Source: Bactericera cockerelli (taxonomy: Eukaryota > Arthropoda > Insecta > Hemiptera > Triozidae). From it: DNA of 64,000 bases. Location: contig CM044958.1 of NCBI GenBank assembly GCA_024516035.1, positions 43,620,303 to 43,684,302 on the forward strand. The letters run 5' to 3'. Shown in pieces: positions 22,518 through 35,099 of the stretch. The notes under the pieces are model-generated. The model saw nothing but the letters and a program-made list of their open reading frames with translations. It did not search any database and was not told where the DNA came from. Numbering within the stretch: position 1 is the first letter of the stretch; the number at the start of each line of letters is the position of its first letter. A program made the translations under genes and the position numbers.

Positions 22518-23820
22518 TTACCTATATAATGAATCTCACACTATCCCAAAAATAATAATAATAAATAAATAAATGATCGGCGAGAACGACATCGCCTTGT
22601 TAAAGTGCCGTAAATAAATCTATGCCGTAAATGAGGGAACATAATCAAGTGGAATCCTGCTTCACTCTTAAAACAACAAAAAAATCTCTCCATCATGAAC
22701 CTCCTCGCTATTACTGATAAGAACCACAGAGGATTTCAAGATTTGGAAAATAATTGAAAACTCTTTTTGAAACCAATTTATAATATTTTATTCAATCTAT
22801 CCAAGGATAGATAGTTTTCTCTAATAAAGTAGGTAACAAGAAAAGCCAGAAAAATTGATTCCCAAACGGGTAAGTCCATAGATTTTCATATTTCTAAAAT
22901 GTGAAAAATTTGTGCAAATATTTTCAAGTATCTTTAGGTTGGTCAACTATCTTCATGACGCAGATCCTAGCTCGCTTCTGCGCAAGTGTCGTGTCAAGTT
23001 TTGAGATTTTCCCAAAACAAGTTTTTTCTCATCCCCTCGCTCCGCCACTCATCCCTCATCCACCATACAAGTTCTATACACCGTCTCTTTTTAAACCATT
23101 AATTAGTTATTTTCTTTTTCTGCAGTGAATATAAATAGTTTCCCAGTAAGTATTCTCTTTTATTATTCCCTCTTTGTCACTCTAATATCTCTCCAATGGT
23201 TTGATTTGTAGTTCGGCGAAGTTTCACTCTAGGAAGCGTTTTGTGAAACAGGTAACTCATGGTAGTAAGTTGTAACCTTGTAGCAGGAAAACTCAACTTG
23301 TAGTTTTCTTGGTAGGATTTCGTATCCTAGCTTAATAATAATGATGGTTAATTCACATGTGAGAATCTGATTAATCCCACAGGATGAAATGGTCAGAAAC
23401 CTGTTACATTCTTTGTTTCTTTTGTGTTGTCTCATGCATTGGAAGGTCATGGGGGTTTCCTTCCTCAACAGAGAGCCTTGTGTTTTTGTTGACCCAAAAT
23501 TGTTCTTTGTGTATGTTTTTTAGAATGAATTATATTCAATGCTGTGTTACAGTGGAAAAGTCTAGTAAAGTTCTCACCTAACTTGTAGAGTGTAGTGAGA
23601 ATTTTGCTACAAAAATCATAAATAGGAGCGTCAAAAGCTAACTTGCAACTACAGATATTCAACTTTAACCAAATATGTATTTGCTTTTACTGTAACATCT
23701 GCATATATTCTATTGATATCTATGTTCATCTCAGTGTGATAATAAGATAATATGTAAATATTATCTTATAATATTTAAATAATATTATCTTATAATGAGA
23801 AACTCACCACTTTATTATCT
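22518..23820. other. AT-rich intergenic stretch, no gene recognised
   Basis: Short unrelated open frames only. No splice-consistent or motif-bearing reading was found on either strand. Confidence 0.5.
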
Positions 23821-23827
23821 CATAGAG

Positions 23828-24089
23828 CAGCGGTCGGCAACCTTTTGAACTACGCGGACCCCTAGCTTATCTGGAATTTTTTTAAGGGACCCCCACATTA
23901 CAAACGCGTGGGGGGGGGGGGGATAAAAGAAAAGTAGTTAGGGGAAGCAGGGTACTTCGGATTATTTATGATTCGAGTTCATGAGCTATTTTTCTTCTTC
24001 TCTTTTAAATCCTGAAATGGCTTTGCGGACCCCCAATTTAGCTCTTGCGGACCCCCGGAGGTCCGCGGACCCCAGGTTGCCGACCGCTG
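23828..24089. mobile_element. hAT-type MITE with 8-bp target duplication
   Basis: 262 bp starting CAGCGGTCGGCAACCT and ending AGGTTGCCGACCGCTG. It is flanked on both sides by TCATAGAG. Internal gcggaccccc-type repeats are also inverted. The 8-bp duplication and CAG...CTG ends are hAT hallmarks. Confidence 0.85.
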
Positions 24090-24097
24090 TCATAGAG

Positions 24098-25800
24098 CAC
24101 ACTCACCACTTTCTAATGAAATATTTGAGGAGAATTCAAGTGAGAATGGTGAAACCAATGGTGGTTACATTCACTTGTGTTTGAGTTGTTTTGTGATTAA
24201 CATGTGATGACACTTCTTGGCACAAATTAAACCATCTTTACTCATGTAACTATATGTAAGAACAGAATATTTTGTACAATGAATCAAAATATTAATCAAG
24301 TATGATCAAAATATTAATGGAGAGGAAAACCCCCATTATGATATGACATTGCAGTCAAAAGTGGCAAATAAGGAGGAATATTGTGGTTGTAAAAACAGGT
24401 GTTTCATTTCTTTTTTGGCTCAATGTTTTGACATCTAAGTCATTCTAGACAAGTCTTAGGGGGGAATTAATAGACAACATCAATAACTTAAGTAGTTGGT
24501 AAATGTCGGTTTTCCCTATCTTACACAGTACGCAATCAGTGACTTAGCGCCACAGAAGTATTTCAAAAACATCCATTAATTCCACCCTTAATCTCCAATC
24601 ACTGGAAGAAACCCACATTAAATTCATCCATCCTGGGTTGGACTGGAAAGAACCAGCATCAACAAGATTTGAATTCGCATGATCACCCATCAAAAATCTA
24701 ACCTTGCTGGAGATAAAAACAATTCAAAATCTAGACTTCAAGTCCACTGAAGTATAATAATAATATCCATTAATTTCACCCTAATAAGTCTTATATTCCA
24801 AAAAGCAGAAATGTACTGAGCAGATTTTTTAACTATGAATATTATTGAAAACCAAATAAAATTATTATTAATATTATTGTAAGTCTTTTCAAATTCAAAT
24901 GTTTCATATCATGGTTATTCATGGCCCAAGTCAGACTGTGTTAGATCTTGTGCTTCTACTGCATTTTGTCATTGTTGATGTCGATCTTTGTTAACACACA
25001 ACTACTGAATTATTTCAATTGAAATTTTCACTCAGAAGTAATCCCACTTTAAAAAAAAAACTTAAAATTGGGTTTAACTTTGCTTTCAACTGCATGGTCA
25101 TATCATTTTTTATCTATTCTGCCTAATACTTTAAATATTTAGTGCTTTTGCAAAAAACTCACCAATCAGTGACCCAAACTAAGAGCTCAATGACTGAATA
25201 TACAGAGTGATAATCAATTATTAGATAATTGATTATTTGTGCACATTATTAGATAGTTAAAATTAATTTTCACCAAAATATTCTAATGTTGAGGCAAATG
25301 ATCTTGGTATGGAGAGTATGGCAAATTAGTGCATTTGCAAAAAAAACTAGGAACAAAATAGACAAAATTGGGATATCAAGTTCTGTCAGAACTTGCATTT
25401 ATGTTAATCTTGACTTAACTCCACAGAGGTAAAATCTCTATTAATTCTGCCCTTAGTCTTTTCAATAATTATTTTAGTTTTACATTCAGAATTGTGCCAG
25501 TCACTATAAAAACACAAGATATTGAGGTAATCATACCCACCAAAAAAAGGGGGTCAAAACTTACATTTCCCTATCTTACCCACCAAAAAAAAGGTTTGAA
25601 AGTGTGAAGTACACCAAAAACATTCAATATGGGCAATTGGGCATGCCTGAAAAGGTGTCAAATATTTTAATTTATATCTGTTGTTAAACTATTTACATCC
25701 CGATTGGAACCTTAAATCTCTTAGTAGGCTCCAAATTATAAAATTGGCTTACAACAAATGAAAAGACTGTCCCTAATCTGAGATGTACTTTACTGTCGTA
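24098..25800. other. AT-rich intergenic stretch, no gene recognised
   Basis: Near 24460-24550 a fragment of a dispersed repeat recurs (acttaagt... cggttttccct...cacagtacgcaatcagtgac). It is related to ~3280-3360, ~59930-59990 and the right end of the window. Otherwise I see nothing. Confidence 0.45.
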
Positions 25801-25804
25801 AGAG

Positions 25805-26108
25805 CGCGCGATTAGCCCAGTGGTTAAGCACTTGCTTGCCATGTGGAAGGTCCCGCCCGAGTTCGATCCCCCGTGCCGACAAAATTTTCTTTTCTTAGTT
25901 AGGTTACAATTGTTTGTTTGCAAGGGATACTTTCCGGTGCGCTCGTGTTGACCCAGCACCTAATTGGGAAGTATTGTGTCACTTCTCGCCCATCAGAGGG
26001 GAGGTATAGTACGGGATGGGCAGGCTACAACACAGACCACAAGCGTCTACAGTAGCTCCTGTTTCATGGCTACGAAATAAAAAAGCTTGTGAAACACTCA
26101 ACTTAAAA
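25805..26108 (+). mobile_element. tRNA-derived SINE (family D)
   Basis: Second copy of the 3524-3826 family: tagcccagtggttaagcact, gttcgatcccccgtgccgac, and a tail with gaaataaaaaagcttgtgaa. Confidence 0.75.
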
Positions 26109-26430
26109 TAAAAAATGCTGCAAATTATAAAATGGGTTTACAACAAGAATAAGATAAGACTGTCCGTAGTCTGAGATATGCTGCATGCTGCCTGTGATTT
26201 GTGAAAAGTCCAACTTAAGGGACAATATGTATAATTATATTTATGTGTCAATCCTATTATATTATAAGATTATAGATCTTATTAGTTTAGCCCTAAGGTC
26301 TTTTTTGCAGGGGTTAAAGTGTTTGAGCTCTGAACAGAGACTGCTTTGTGAAATAAAACACTGATCAAGGTCAGGGTTGAAGGGTTATCATGTGATTCTA
26401 TTTAATACTCAGATGTCAGGGTGAAGTTGT

Positions 26431-26510
26431 CCTCAATAGCTCGATTGTTAAGGCGACGTACTCGTATCCTGGAGGTCGGTGGTACGAGTCCCATGTGTGG
26501 CGAATTTTTT
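26431..26510 (+). mobile_element. tRNA-like SINE head (family E)
   Basis: ctcaatagctcgattgttaa ... ctggaggtcggtggtacgag is an A/B-box pair. Copies with the same layout lie at ~39460-39570 and ~39942-40075. Confidence 0.5.
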
Positions 26511-27107
26511 TGTAAAGCTAGAGTTTAAGTAATTATGATAATATGACTGTGTTTAACACAAATATTTCTTTCCAACTTCTTTCTGTTTTGTAAACTTTTT
26601 TGTAAAATATTTCGCTGTCCATCAACTGGGAATTGTTTTTATTATTAAAATAAAAGGTCTAATTAGTATTTTTTTGCAGTAAAAACTATTCTCTCGTCTT
26701 GGTTTAGCTGAAGTTGGTGATCGCTTAGGTGGTGTTGGCTTGGCGAAGAGGTGCTGTCCGCTAGTTTATTAACCCCGCCTGGTGGTTACCTTCCACTAAA
26801 GAGTGATGTTATTATTATTATTATTAAGACCGCCAATCACATCGTAGGAACCTTGATGTAAGTCCATGAGGCTTGAGTGGGTACCGCGTGAGGAGTGAAG
26901 GCTGTCCTTAGCTACAGTCTGTTGAGTTTTATCTCTTTGCGAAGAAAGTAATACTAATACTCACTGATCTATACTTGTTTGTCCTATATAGAGTACAGCA
27001 GACTATAGCTGTGGACAAATAAGTTTAACCATCAGTTTACGAAGAAAATAAAAATAACTGCTTGATACTAACATTAGTATTTTTTTATACTAATGTTAGT
27101 ATCAAGC

Positions 27108-27262
27108 AGAGCGCACCGGAAGGTATCCCTTACAAACAATTGTAACCAAATTAAGAATACCTACACATTTTTGTCGGCACGGGGGATCGAACCCGGGACC
27201 TTCCGCATGGCAAGCGGAAGGTCCCAATTAGCTCAGTGCTTAACCACTGAGCTAATTGGGCT
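27108..27262 (-). mobile_element. SINE family D, reverse orientation
   Basis: Contains the reverse complements of the D-family head (gggggatcgaacccgggacc) and body (gcgcaccggaaggtatccct). It sits next to a short palindrome actaatgttagtatcaagca. Confidence 0.65.
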
Positions 27263-27419
27263 TGTCTTTTCTAGTGGCTATTGAACAACCTGTATGTCTG
27301 TTGCATATCGTGTGGTTACACTCTGTAGTGAGTAGGTACAAGGTATTTCCTGACTCAGACTGCCTGTACAGCAAGTTCATATTGAAACGGTGTTAACCCA
27401 TATTGAAACCTTCACAGTC

Positions 27420-27569
27420 CCTCATCCTAGACTTACTAAACTTCATGAATCGCCATTGAACAGAGCAATGACTCTATGTAATGAAGTTCACTTAAGCACA
27501 GACGACTTTTTACTGTCTAAGGAAGCTTTTAAAGCAAATGTAAGACAATTAGTTTTTAGTTCGCTATAG
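27420..27569 (+). pseudogene. C-terminal tail of a non-LTR retrotransposon ORF (tentative)
   Basis: The reading PHPRLTKLHESPLNRAMTLC, then NEVHLSTDDFLLSKEAFKAN and VRQLVFSSL*, resembles the ends of insect Jockey/CR1-like ORF2 proteins. No upstream RT is seen. It is followed by an AT-rich tail and poly(A). Confidence 0.4.
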
Positions 27570-28159
27570 TTTTAAGTTCTTAAATAATTATTCAATTTTA
27601 ATGTGAACATTGGTATTGTTGTTTCAATTTATAGTTATAAGAATTATTTTTGAAACAATGTTATGTTCTTAAAAAAAAAAAAAAAAAAAAAACCCTGTGT
27701 GGCACGTCGCGGTGGTACCACTGTGGTTCTTAAATTTTGTTTACGTGGAAGGAAAATATTGAACTAAACTCCAAACACAAGGGGTGGGTGGAAGAGATTG
27801 CCACAGGCAATAACCCTGTCCTTTAGGTAGGACGTTAGCTTTATTCTCTTTTTTGTTCTTTTTTACATAGATTGAACCGTTGTTCAATGTATGTATATTT
27901 TTTCTTTATTATTTCATTGTATTTTACTGTAAATATTGTACATAGTCTTTACCTAAGAAAGCGTAATTTATCAATAATAAACACACAGGTATTAATTATT
28001 GCAATTAGAATCTTGTGAAAGTGTTTTATACCTTCTAAAAAATCCCCCAGTACTCGTTTTTTGTTTTTTTTTTTTTCTTGCTTACTGCTGGAATAATGGG
28101 ACTCATTAGTCCTAATCGGACAGTGAAAACGAATAAATTAATATATTTTGATTTGATTT

Positions 28160-28322
28160 GATTTGATTTATGGACAAATCATACTTGAAAGAGGGCATAA
28201 AACTGTTCAACAAAATTCCTCCGTCCATAAAAGAAATTCAAAACGTCATCCTATTCAAAAATGCCCTCAAAGAACATTTACTTGTGCTAGCCCCTTATTC
28301 ATTTGAGGAGTTTCCAGAATAA
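28160..28322 (+). pseudogene. C-terminal tail of a second non-LTR retrotransposon ORF (tentative)
   Basis: The reading YLKEGIKLFNKIPPSIKEIQ, then NVILFKNALKEHLLVLAPYS and FEEFPE*, matches the style of Jockey/CR1 ORF2 ends (xxYNxLPxxIK...xFKxxLKxxL). It is preceded by a (GATTT)n tail of another element. Confidence 0.45.
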
Positions 28323-28414
28323 CTTGATATAAGTCCACCTTCTTCTGTCCTCTCTGTCATCATCATAATTTTCATTAAAATCATCATCACCACCATCATC
28401 TCGGCCATCAGAGA

Positions 28415-28535
28415 GGCAGTTAATAAAGCTCAAAGCATTTTCTACCACCTAACCCTCAGACTTTTATTATTATGTGGTCACAAACTCAAATTAACGAGGA
28501 AAAATTCATGCACTGGGTGGGATTTCCTATTGCAT
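28415..28535 (-). mobile_element. SINE family C 3' fragment, reverse orientation
   Basis: Carries the complement of the family-C 3' end (accacctaaccctcagactt, catgcactgggtggg). Truncated. Confidence 0.5.
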
Positions 28536-29609
28536 GTCTACGAAATAAAAAAGGCTATGAAACACGTGATCATCTTGAAGAAGAAAAAAAAAATAAAAAA
28601 TCGAGATTCGTTGAGTTAGAAGGTTAAATCTGAGTCACACAGAAATCATGGTCAGTGTGTCTTGGAGAAGCAGTAGGGAGCTTCTAAGTTCCAAGTCTTG
28701 GTGATTAAACAGCTTTGTTCCTACGTTATCTGTTGGGACTGACGACTGACCATACTGATGCCAGGACTGAACTCACTGAACACAACGCATTCAAATAATC
28801 CGACCTGTCTTGTGCGCCTAATCGTTTTTTGAACACAACGAAAAATCTTAATTAGCATTTCTCTTTTCATTTCCGAGTTATTTAATTTTTAATATTTCTC
28901 AAAAAAAAAAACCATTAATTTATTAATAAAATTTCAGTGTCCAGATTCTCGAGAGAAAGCTTAAGAACCGTGTGCTGTGATATTACAAATAATTAATTTT
29001 TAATAACTATTTAAATTTTGGTTTAATAATCGCTAACAATATTTCTTATCTTACCTGACATTAAACTCTCGTTTTGCAAGATTTTTTTTTTTTCAACACC
29101 AATATTTGTGTACCTACTGTAAATTTTGACACCTAAAAACTTGCCTATTAAACTCATTTAATTTATTTTGGTGTTTTTTTTTAAACTGTTATTTAATAAA
29201 TTCTTGTCATTTGGCCAAGAGTAAAGTCGAAAATTTGATTTTGAGTGCGAAGGAGAACACAGCCTTTGAATTTCGTGTTATCTTGTAAGTTTTCCAAATT
29301 CAGAAAAGACATTGAATTTTCCATAAGCCTCTGTGGTGTGCATGACAAAATCAGCTGAAGGGACAAATGATCCAGGCATCCCTACTCTGCATACCACCCT
29401 TAAAGTTTTCCACAGTTGAAAAAGACGTTGAATTTTCCAAATTGGATCTGGGCGTCCTTATAATCCTCTCCCCACCGTAATATAGGTATATGTGCCTATC
29501 TCATGCACAGTTGGACACGATAACAACCTTATAATAATACTAAAAATATATGAAAATATATATTATATAATATACAACCTACTTATAATAATACTAGAAA
29601 TCGGAAGTA

Positions 29610-30528
29610 CGAGGTTTGGCTATTAAGTTCGTAGACTCTTTCCATAAAACGATGTGTGTTTAACTTACCCAACTTTAGTAGTTATCCCCTTCAATGTACT
29701 CCCCTCCTCTATCCCTACAACGTTCCAGGCGAATTTTCCATTGATCGAAACAGTGGTGGAGGTCATTTTGTGTGAGGCCTTTCAAGACTTTTGCCGGATT
29801 TTTCTTAACGTCATTTACGCTGTCAAATCTGGTACCTTTCAGGGTAGATTTGATTTTTGGGAATAAGTAAAAGTCGCACGGGGCCAGGTCGGGTGATTAA
29901 AGAAGGTGTTTCCAACACTGGGATGTTGTACTTGTATAAGAACGTCTTCACGGAGAAGGCACTGTGGACTGGCGCATGGCACCATTTTTGCGCAAACTTT
30001 TGTCATGTTGAAATTTTCGTGCAAAATTTGTCTCACACATTATCTATTAATTTTAAGTGTATCAACCATTAGTCCTAGAGTTAATCTACGGTCAGAACAA
30101 ATCATAACACCAATTTTTTCAATGTTTTCGTCAGTTTTTGAGGTTTGGGGGCGACTAGGACGTGGATCGTCCTTAACAGCTTCCTGACCACCTTGAAACC
30201 GTTTAAACCACTTATAAAGCGTTGATCTTTTCAAATATGACTCCTGGTACACTGTCTTTAACAAAGAAAAAGTTTTACCAGCAAGTTTTACGTAAAATTC
30301 AATAATCACTCGTTGCTCAACGTTTGTATCAATCAAAATTCCGGCAAAATTAAAAAAGGTGTCTTGCGCGTCGGGCTATCACAACAGAACTAATTACAGT
30401 ACAGGCATGTGACAGCTATCAATCGAAACACAAGACTTCAAGCTTTCTAAACATGTTCATCATTACTTCCTAGCATGGACAGCTTTTGCGTAGCGGCTCG
30501 CGTCTACGAACTTAATAGCCAAACCTCG
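29610..30528 (-). mobile_element. Defective mariner element with TA target duplication
   Basis: 919 bp, TA|CGAGGTTTGGCTATTAAG ... CTTAATAGCCAAACCTCG|TA, with terminal inverted repeats of ~28 bp. The flanking sequence closes up to agaaatcggaagTAttgtgt. That same junction exists uninterrupted (as its complement) near 38615-38640, which confirms the insertion site. Confidence 0.85.
29660..30336 (-). pseudogene. mariner transposase relic, frameshifted and internally deleted
   Basis: The N-terminal HTH part reads LYKWFKRFQGGQEAVKDDPR and SKTDENIEKIGVMICSDRRL. A middle piece reads RQILHENFNMTKVCAKMVP. After a deletion of the catalytic core, the C-terminal piece reads SPDLAPCDFYLFPKIKSTLK in another frame. 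The DDD catalytic centre is missing, so it is non-functional. Confidence 0.8.
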
Positions 30529-30777
30529 TATTGTGTTCGTTTTGGAAAAAAAAAAAAACATTTTTTTTTGCTTCGATTTTTTTTCTTATTTTGATCAAAA
30601 AGACTCTCTAACACTTGAATCAAAAATGTGGGTCACATTGATAATTAGTATTAATGTTGAGCACAGCATGTGAGGTGTTACCTTCGATACCGTCTCTCGA
30701 ATCATTACATAATTTTAATTAAGTATGTACTGTTCTTCTCTGACAAATTGTACCTATTTAACATCAATAATGAAGTC

Positions 30778-30982
30778 TGTCCCGGTAGCTCAGTGGTAAA
30801 GGCGGCACTCTGTGAATCCAGAGATTCCAGAGGTTGTGGGTTCGAAACCCAGCCGGGACATGACAAGTTATCCTCCCAATTGGGATTTTTACCACATTAT
30901 GATGTGTCTTGGGCTTACTGCTGGAATAATGGGACTTAAATAGTCGTAATCGGGCAGTATAAATAAGGCGATATTATTATTA
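30778..30982 (+). mobile_element. tRNA-derived SINE (family A)
   Basis: ccggtagctcagtggtaaag head, tgggttcgaaacccagccgg B box, and 3' end aatcgggcagtataaataag followed by (ATT)n. Confidence 0.8.
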
Positions 30983-31204
30983 ACATCAATAATGAAGCAT
31001 TTACAGTTGAACCTGGATAAACTGAAAAAGTCGTCCTGAAAAATCCTCGCAAGATGGATCATCGAAGTTAAGCTTCTTCCAGCGAAGTGAAGACTTTGTT
31101 TTGCTGGTATTCCGGCCCAACCCAGCCTGGATGAGGTTACGGTTGGTAGCAGGTTTATGAGATACCTGCGGATGGAGTGTAACACCCCCGTCGTGATATG
31201 ACCA

Positions 31205-31372
31205 TGAAGTTGACGTTCATCACCATAGGGTGACGTCATCGTGAACGATAGTAGCCAGACAGTGGAAGAATGACTCAGCACTTCTACCACTATCTTTACA
31301 AGGAAGCTAATAATTGACAAGGGCCCCCTGAACCAAGCCAATGCTGGTCTAATCCCTGTTTCTAGTCCCCCA
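31205..31372 (-). mobile_element. Companion repeat (aaacagggagtagacc family), reverse
   Basis: Reverse complement of the 190-bp repeat seen at 10846, lying next to a SINE-A copy as in the left-edge composite. The intervening ~200 bp belongs to a third dispersed repeat, also seen at ~13930-14130 and 52385-52540. Confidence 0.6.
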
Positions 31373-31647
31373 GCTAGACTTCAAAGCGAAATAAACACAC
31401 AAAAAATTTCTGATGTTCCCGATCATTTTTTTAAAGACCAGCTCAATGCTGAGTTGTGAGATGTTCAAGAAGTGAAACTTGGACATAGCTGGCTCACTGA
31501 GCAGAAATTAATTAACTTGAGCCATTCTGATTTCGCTAGACACCACACATATTACCACATGCCATCATTTCGGTATCATCATGCTTATCATTATTATCTA
31601 AGACATTATCATAATAACTAAAATCATCATTATCATTAGGTACATTA

Positions 31648-32921
31648 GACTGGTTTTATCTCATAGAGGTAAGAAAAAAATGTCAGAATTTTTACAACGC
31701 TCAGGCAGAAATGAGTTCGGCTTTTGCAGAAATTGAGATAGACAAAATTTCAAGGCAATCAGAGTACGTTAACAGGACCCGCTCTGGCCTCAAAGTTTGG
31801 AAAATTGCCAAATTTTCGAGGTTGAGCTGACGTTTTCAGCCATAACTCGAGAACGAAAACTCATACGAGCTTTAAAGATATATCAAACGAAAGACCACTT
31901 TGTTGGCTTTACTTTGTTGTATAATACTAGTTCCCGAAATCTTAATGGTTACTGACTAAATTAAGAATATGTAGTCGAAAACGGGCCAGGTACCCAAAGT
32001 AGAGCATCTAAGGCATGATAGGATAATGGGTGAAAATACTTATGATATATAAAACTTATACATATAAATGTTAGAAGATTAGTTTTGAATGATTTATTGA
32101 CACATTATGAAGCTATAAATACCCGTTTTTACCTACTTGATAGTTCCTGACAGGTTAAGGCATGGCCAGAAAAACAAAATAATAATACAAACATATTACG
32201 TCAAAGTTATTCTTATTTTTTATTGTAGAACTACAAATATCTAAAATTAAAAGTACAAATAGGTATTATTTCATCAAAAAAATACAAATTAAGCAGTAAA
32301 ACTTAACTTAGTTAGTTGAGAGAGGGTTAGAGAGGGAACTTTTTGAAGAATCAGGATAGAGTTTCCTACATTTACTCACAACTTGTGGGACAAACTGTTT
32401 CTGACATTCCTCTCTAGTTAGCAAGTCGCTGAAGTCACTCCTCAACTTAACGCCTCTCTTGGCTGTGTCGTTTACAACTTTAAGGGATTGTACAATTTTA
32501 AGTCCTTTCTAATACTGAGGGTATAAGTTTTATAAATCATAAGTATTTTCACCCATTATCCTATCATGCCTTAGATGCTCTACTTTGGGTACCTGGCCCG
32601 TTTTCGACTACATCTTCTTAATTTAGTCAGTAACCATTAAGATTTCGGGAACTAGTATTATACAACAAAGTAAAGTCAACAAAGTGGTCTTTCATTTGAT
32701 AGATCTTTAAAGCTCGTATGAGTTTTCGTTCTCGAGTTATGGCCGAAAATGTCAGCTCAACCTCGAAAATTTGGCAATTTTCCAAACTTTGAGGCCAGAG
32801 CGGGTCCTGTTAACGTACTCTGATTGCCTTGAAATTTTGTCTATCTCAATTTCTGCAAAAGCCGAACTCATTTCTGCCTGAGCGTTGTAAAAATTCCGAT
32901 ATTGATTTTTTAAAACCAGTC
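31648..32921. mobile_element. Foldback transposon with ~410-bp arms and a coding remnant in the loop
   Basis: The left end (TTA|GACTGGTTTTA) and right end (AAACCAGTC|TAA) are complementary. The arms 31648-~32060 and ~32520-32921 are close inverted repeats. The ~450-bp loop encodes a protein tail on the minus strand. Confidence 0.75.
32308..32535 (-). pseudogene. Protein-tail remnant inside the foldback loop
   Basis: The minus-strand reading KIVQSLKVVNDTAKRGVKLR, then SDFSDLLTREECQKQFVPQV and VSKCRKLYPDSSKSSLSNPL, ends STN*. It is conserved in style (VNDxAxRGVxL...EExQKQFxxQVV...R..P), resembling the C-terminus of transposon-borne arthropod proteins I cannot name. Confidence 0.45.
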
Positions 32922-33723
32922 TAAGGTACATACATGAAAAGAGGTTCTCTCGTCTTGAGTCACATTATGTTACAAATATTAAGTTTTGAATTACACCTAT
33001 GTTAAGCAACGCCGAGCGAAGTCCGAGACTCGTTTCGGATGTTTGTTTTTCGTTTCGAGAGTAACAGTCGATAAACAGTTCATTTTACTATGACTGTTTG
33101 CTTTGACCGTTTAAAAATGTATGTATAAAAAAAACACTTCGGAACAGTTTAAACAAAGATGTAATAGAAAGCCCTGGTTAAAGGTCTTTAGTCTGTATGC
33201 AGTGTCCCTCAAACCTGTTTGCGTAATTGCACCATTATTGCTGCGTGTAAACAGAGATGAAAAAATAATAATAATAAAATTTGATTTTTGATCAACAGTA
33301 ATTGTATTTGTATTTGTAATAATAGGCAATGTTGTATTTGACATCAATAATATACAAAGTACATACAAAATACAAAGTACAATAATATACAAAGGAAAGT
33401 AGTTTATGATATTATTATTCGGTGACCCTGAAGAGAACTATCTGATCATAACAAATCTCTGAATGGAAGCGATTCGAACCAGTGGAAGAAAAAAATCTAT
33501 GAACCAAAGCGGAACTTGTTTTGGACGCAACCAGTTTTTTTTTCTTCTATTACTTTTCTTTCAATTAAGGCAGCTATTTATTGCAAGTCGTTCGTGCCGA
33601 CTACTACTTTTAGTATGGTTAGGTTTGCTTCGATATTTGCTTCCGGAATATATTTCTATTTTAATGGAATACAACTTACTAATATTCCTTTAATAAACAT
33701 TCCTTTAATACTTACTAATACAT

Positions 33724-33850
33724 GCTTTGGTGGTCGAGTGGTCAAGGCGCTAGTCTGGTAATCCAGGTAGCGTGGGGATTCGTTGGTTCGAATCCCACCC
33801 AGTGCATGGATTTTTCATATATTTGAGATGGCATCTTAGAAGCCAGATAA
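33724..33850 (+). mobile_element. SINE family C, 5' part
   Basis: tggtcgagtggtcaaggcgc ... ttggttcgaatcccacccag head, then a different 3' tail (agataaaaatggcttaggac) that is also seen at 12600-12650. Confidence 0.6.
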
Positions 33851-34222
33851 AAATGGCTTAGGACGGGTCCTCTGTATACAAAAAAAAATTATGAAAAATA
33901 AAACAAATGATTTATTTATATTTTGTTTATTATTATTAAGTTGGTCACATTCTGATTGTACCTACACGACTCTTTTTATTATATAAAGCTTAATTAGGAG
34001 GACATAAAGTAATGTACAATATTTACTGTATAAAGTTAAAAAAAAATAGTTTGAAAAATAAATAAATAACAAATATGAACGTAACACTTATGTCCTAACT
34101 AAAAGGGCGGGGTTATTTCCTGTGGCAATCTCTTCCACTAAACCCTAATTGTACCAAGCATTGGTGGTCGATGATGTGGTTATGGTGCTAGACTTGTAGT
34201 GTAAACAATCTATAATAATAAT

Positions 34223-34575
34223 ACTCTAGTGGAAGGTAACCACCAGGCGAGGTTAATGCTCAAAGCATTCTCTACCACCTAACCCTCAGAGTCTAATTAT
34301 TATGTGGTCACAAACTCTAATTCATGAGGAAAAATTCATGCACTGGATGGGATTCGAACCAACGGATCCCTACGCTACCTGGATTACCAGACTAGCGCGT
34401 TAACCACTTGACTACCAGTGCTTTCTAGCGTGTGGATCCGTGATCTGGTTCGAATTCCACCCAGCGCTTGGATTTTCCTTCATAAATTTGGGTTTGTGAT
34501 CACATGATAATAAGACTCTGAGGGTTAGGTGGTAGAAAATGCGTTGAGCATTAAGCTCGTCTGGTGGTTACCTTC
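34223..34575. mobile_element. Two family-C SINEs in inverted orientation
   Basis: A minus-strand copy (34223-34425, with its complement head accacttgactaccagtgct) meets a plus-strand partial copy (34440-34575, with ctgagggttaggtggtagaa), forming a hairpin-prone pair. Confidence 0.6.
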
Positions 34576-35099
34576 TTCTTCTTCCACTTAGCCTTTTCCA
34601 TAACCTACTTGGGGTCGGTATTGTTCAACCTCATCGTTTAGGTTGGTTTGTTGTGGCACATTTTTACAGCAGAGGATGCCCTTCCTAACGCCAGCAATTC
34701 TATTTTATTTAATGTCCTGATTAGGACGAGAGTTTTAGTCCTGATTAGGACTAGAACTCTCGCGGTCTCTGGACTACGGGTAGTGCCACAACCGTTACGC
34801 CACACATTGGCTACCTTTATTTATTTTTATTTTTTTATCCATACACACGCAAAAATGCTTTTGCATTTACGTGTATGATCACTAAAGAATATTATCAGTT
34901 GTTTTTACATGGTTACACTTTATAGCTTACACTAACTCGTACTCAGTGTTTATAGCGTCAGATCGCGATGCATCTCTAGAGTACTCTATACCACGTGACC
35001 TGTTAGATAATAATACTGGCGGGTAATGATATTGAGGACATGCGTCACTCACATGAGTGGGTACTGATAGTGGTGTAGTGAGACTGGTCCAGTAGAACA

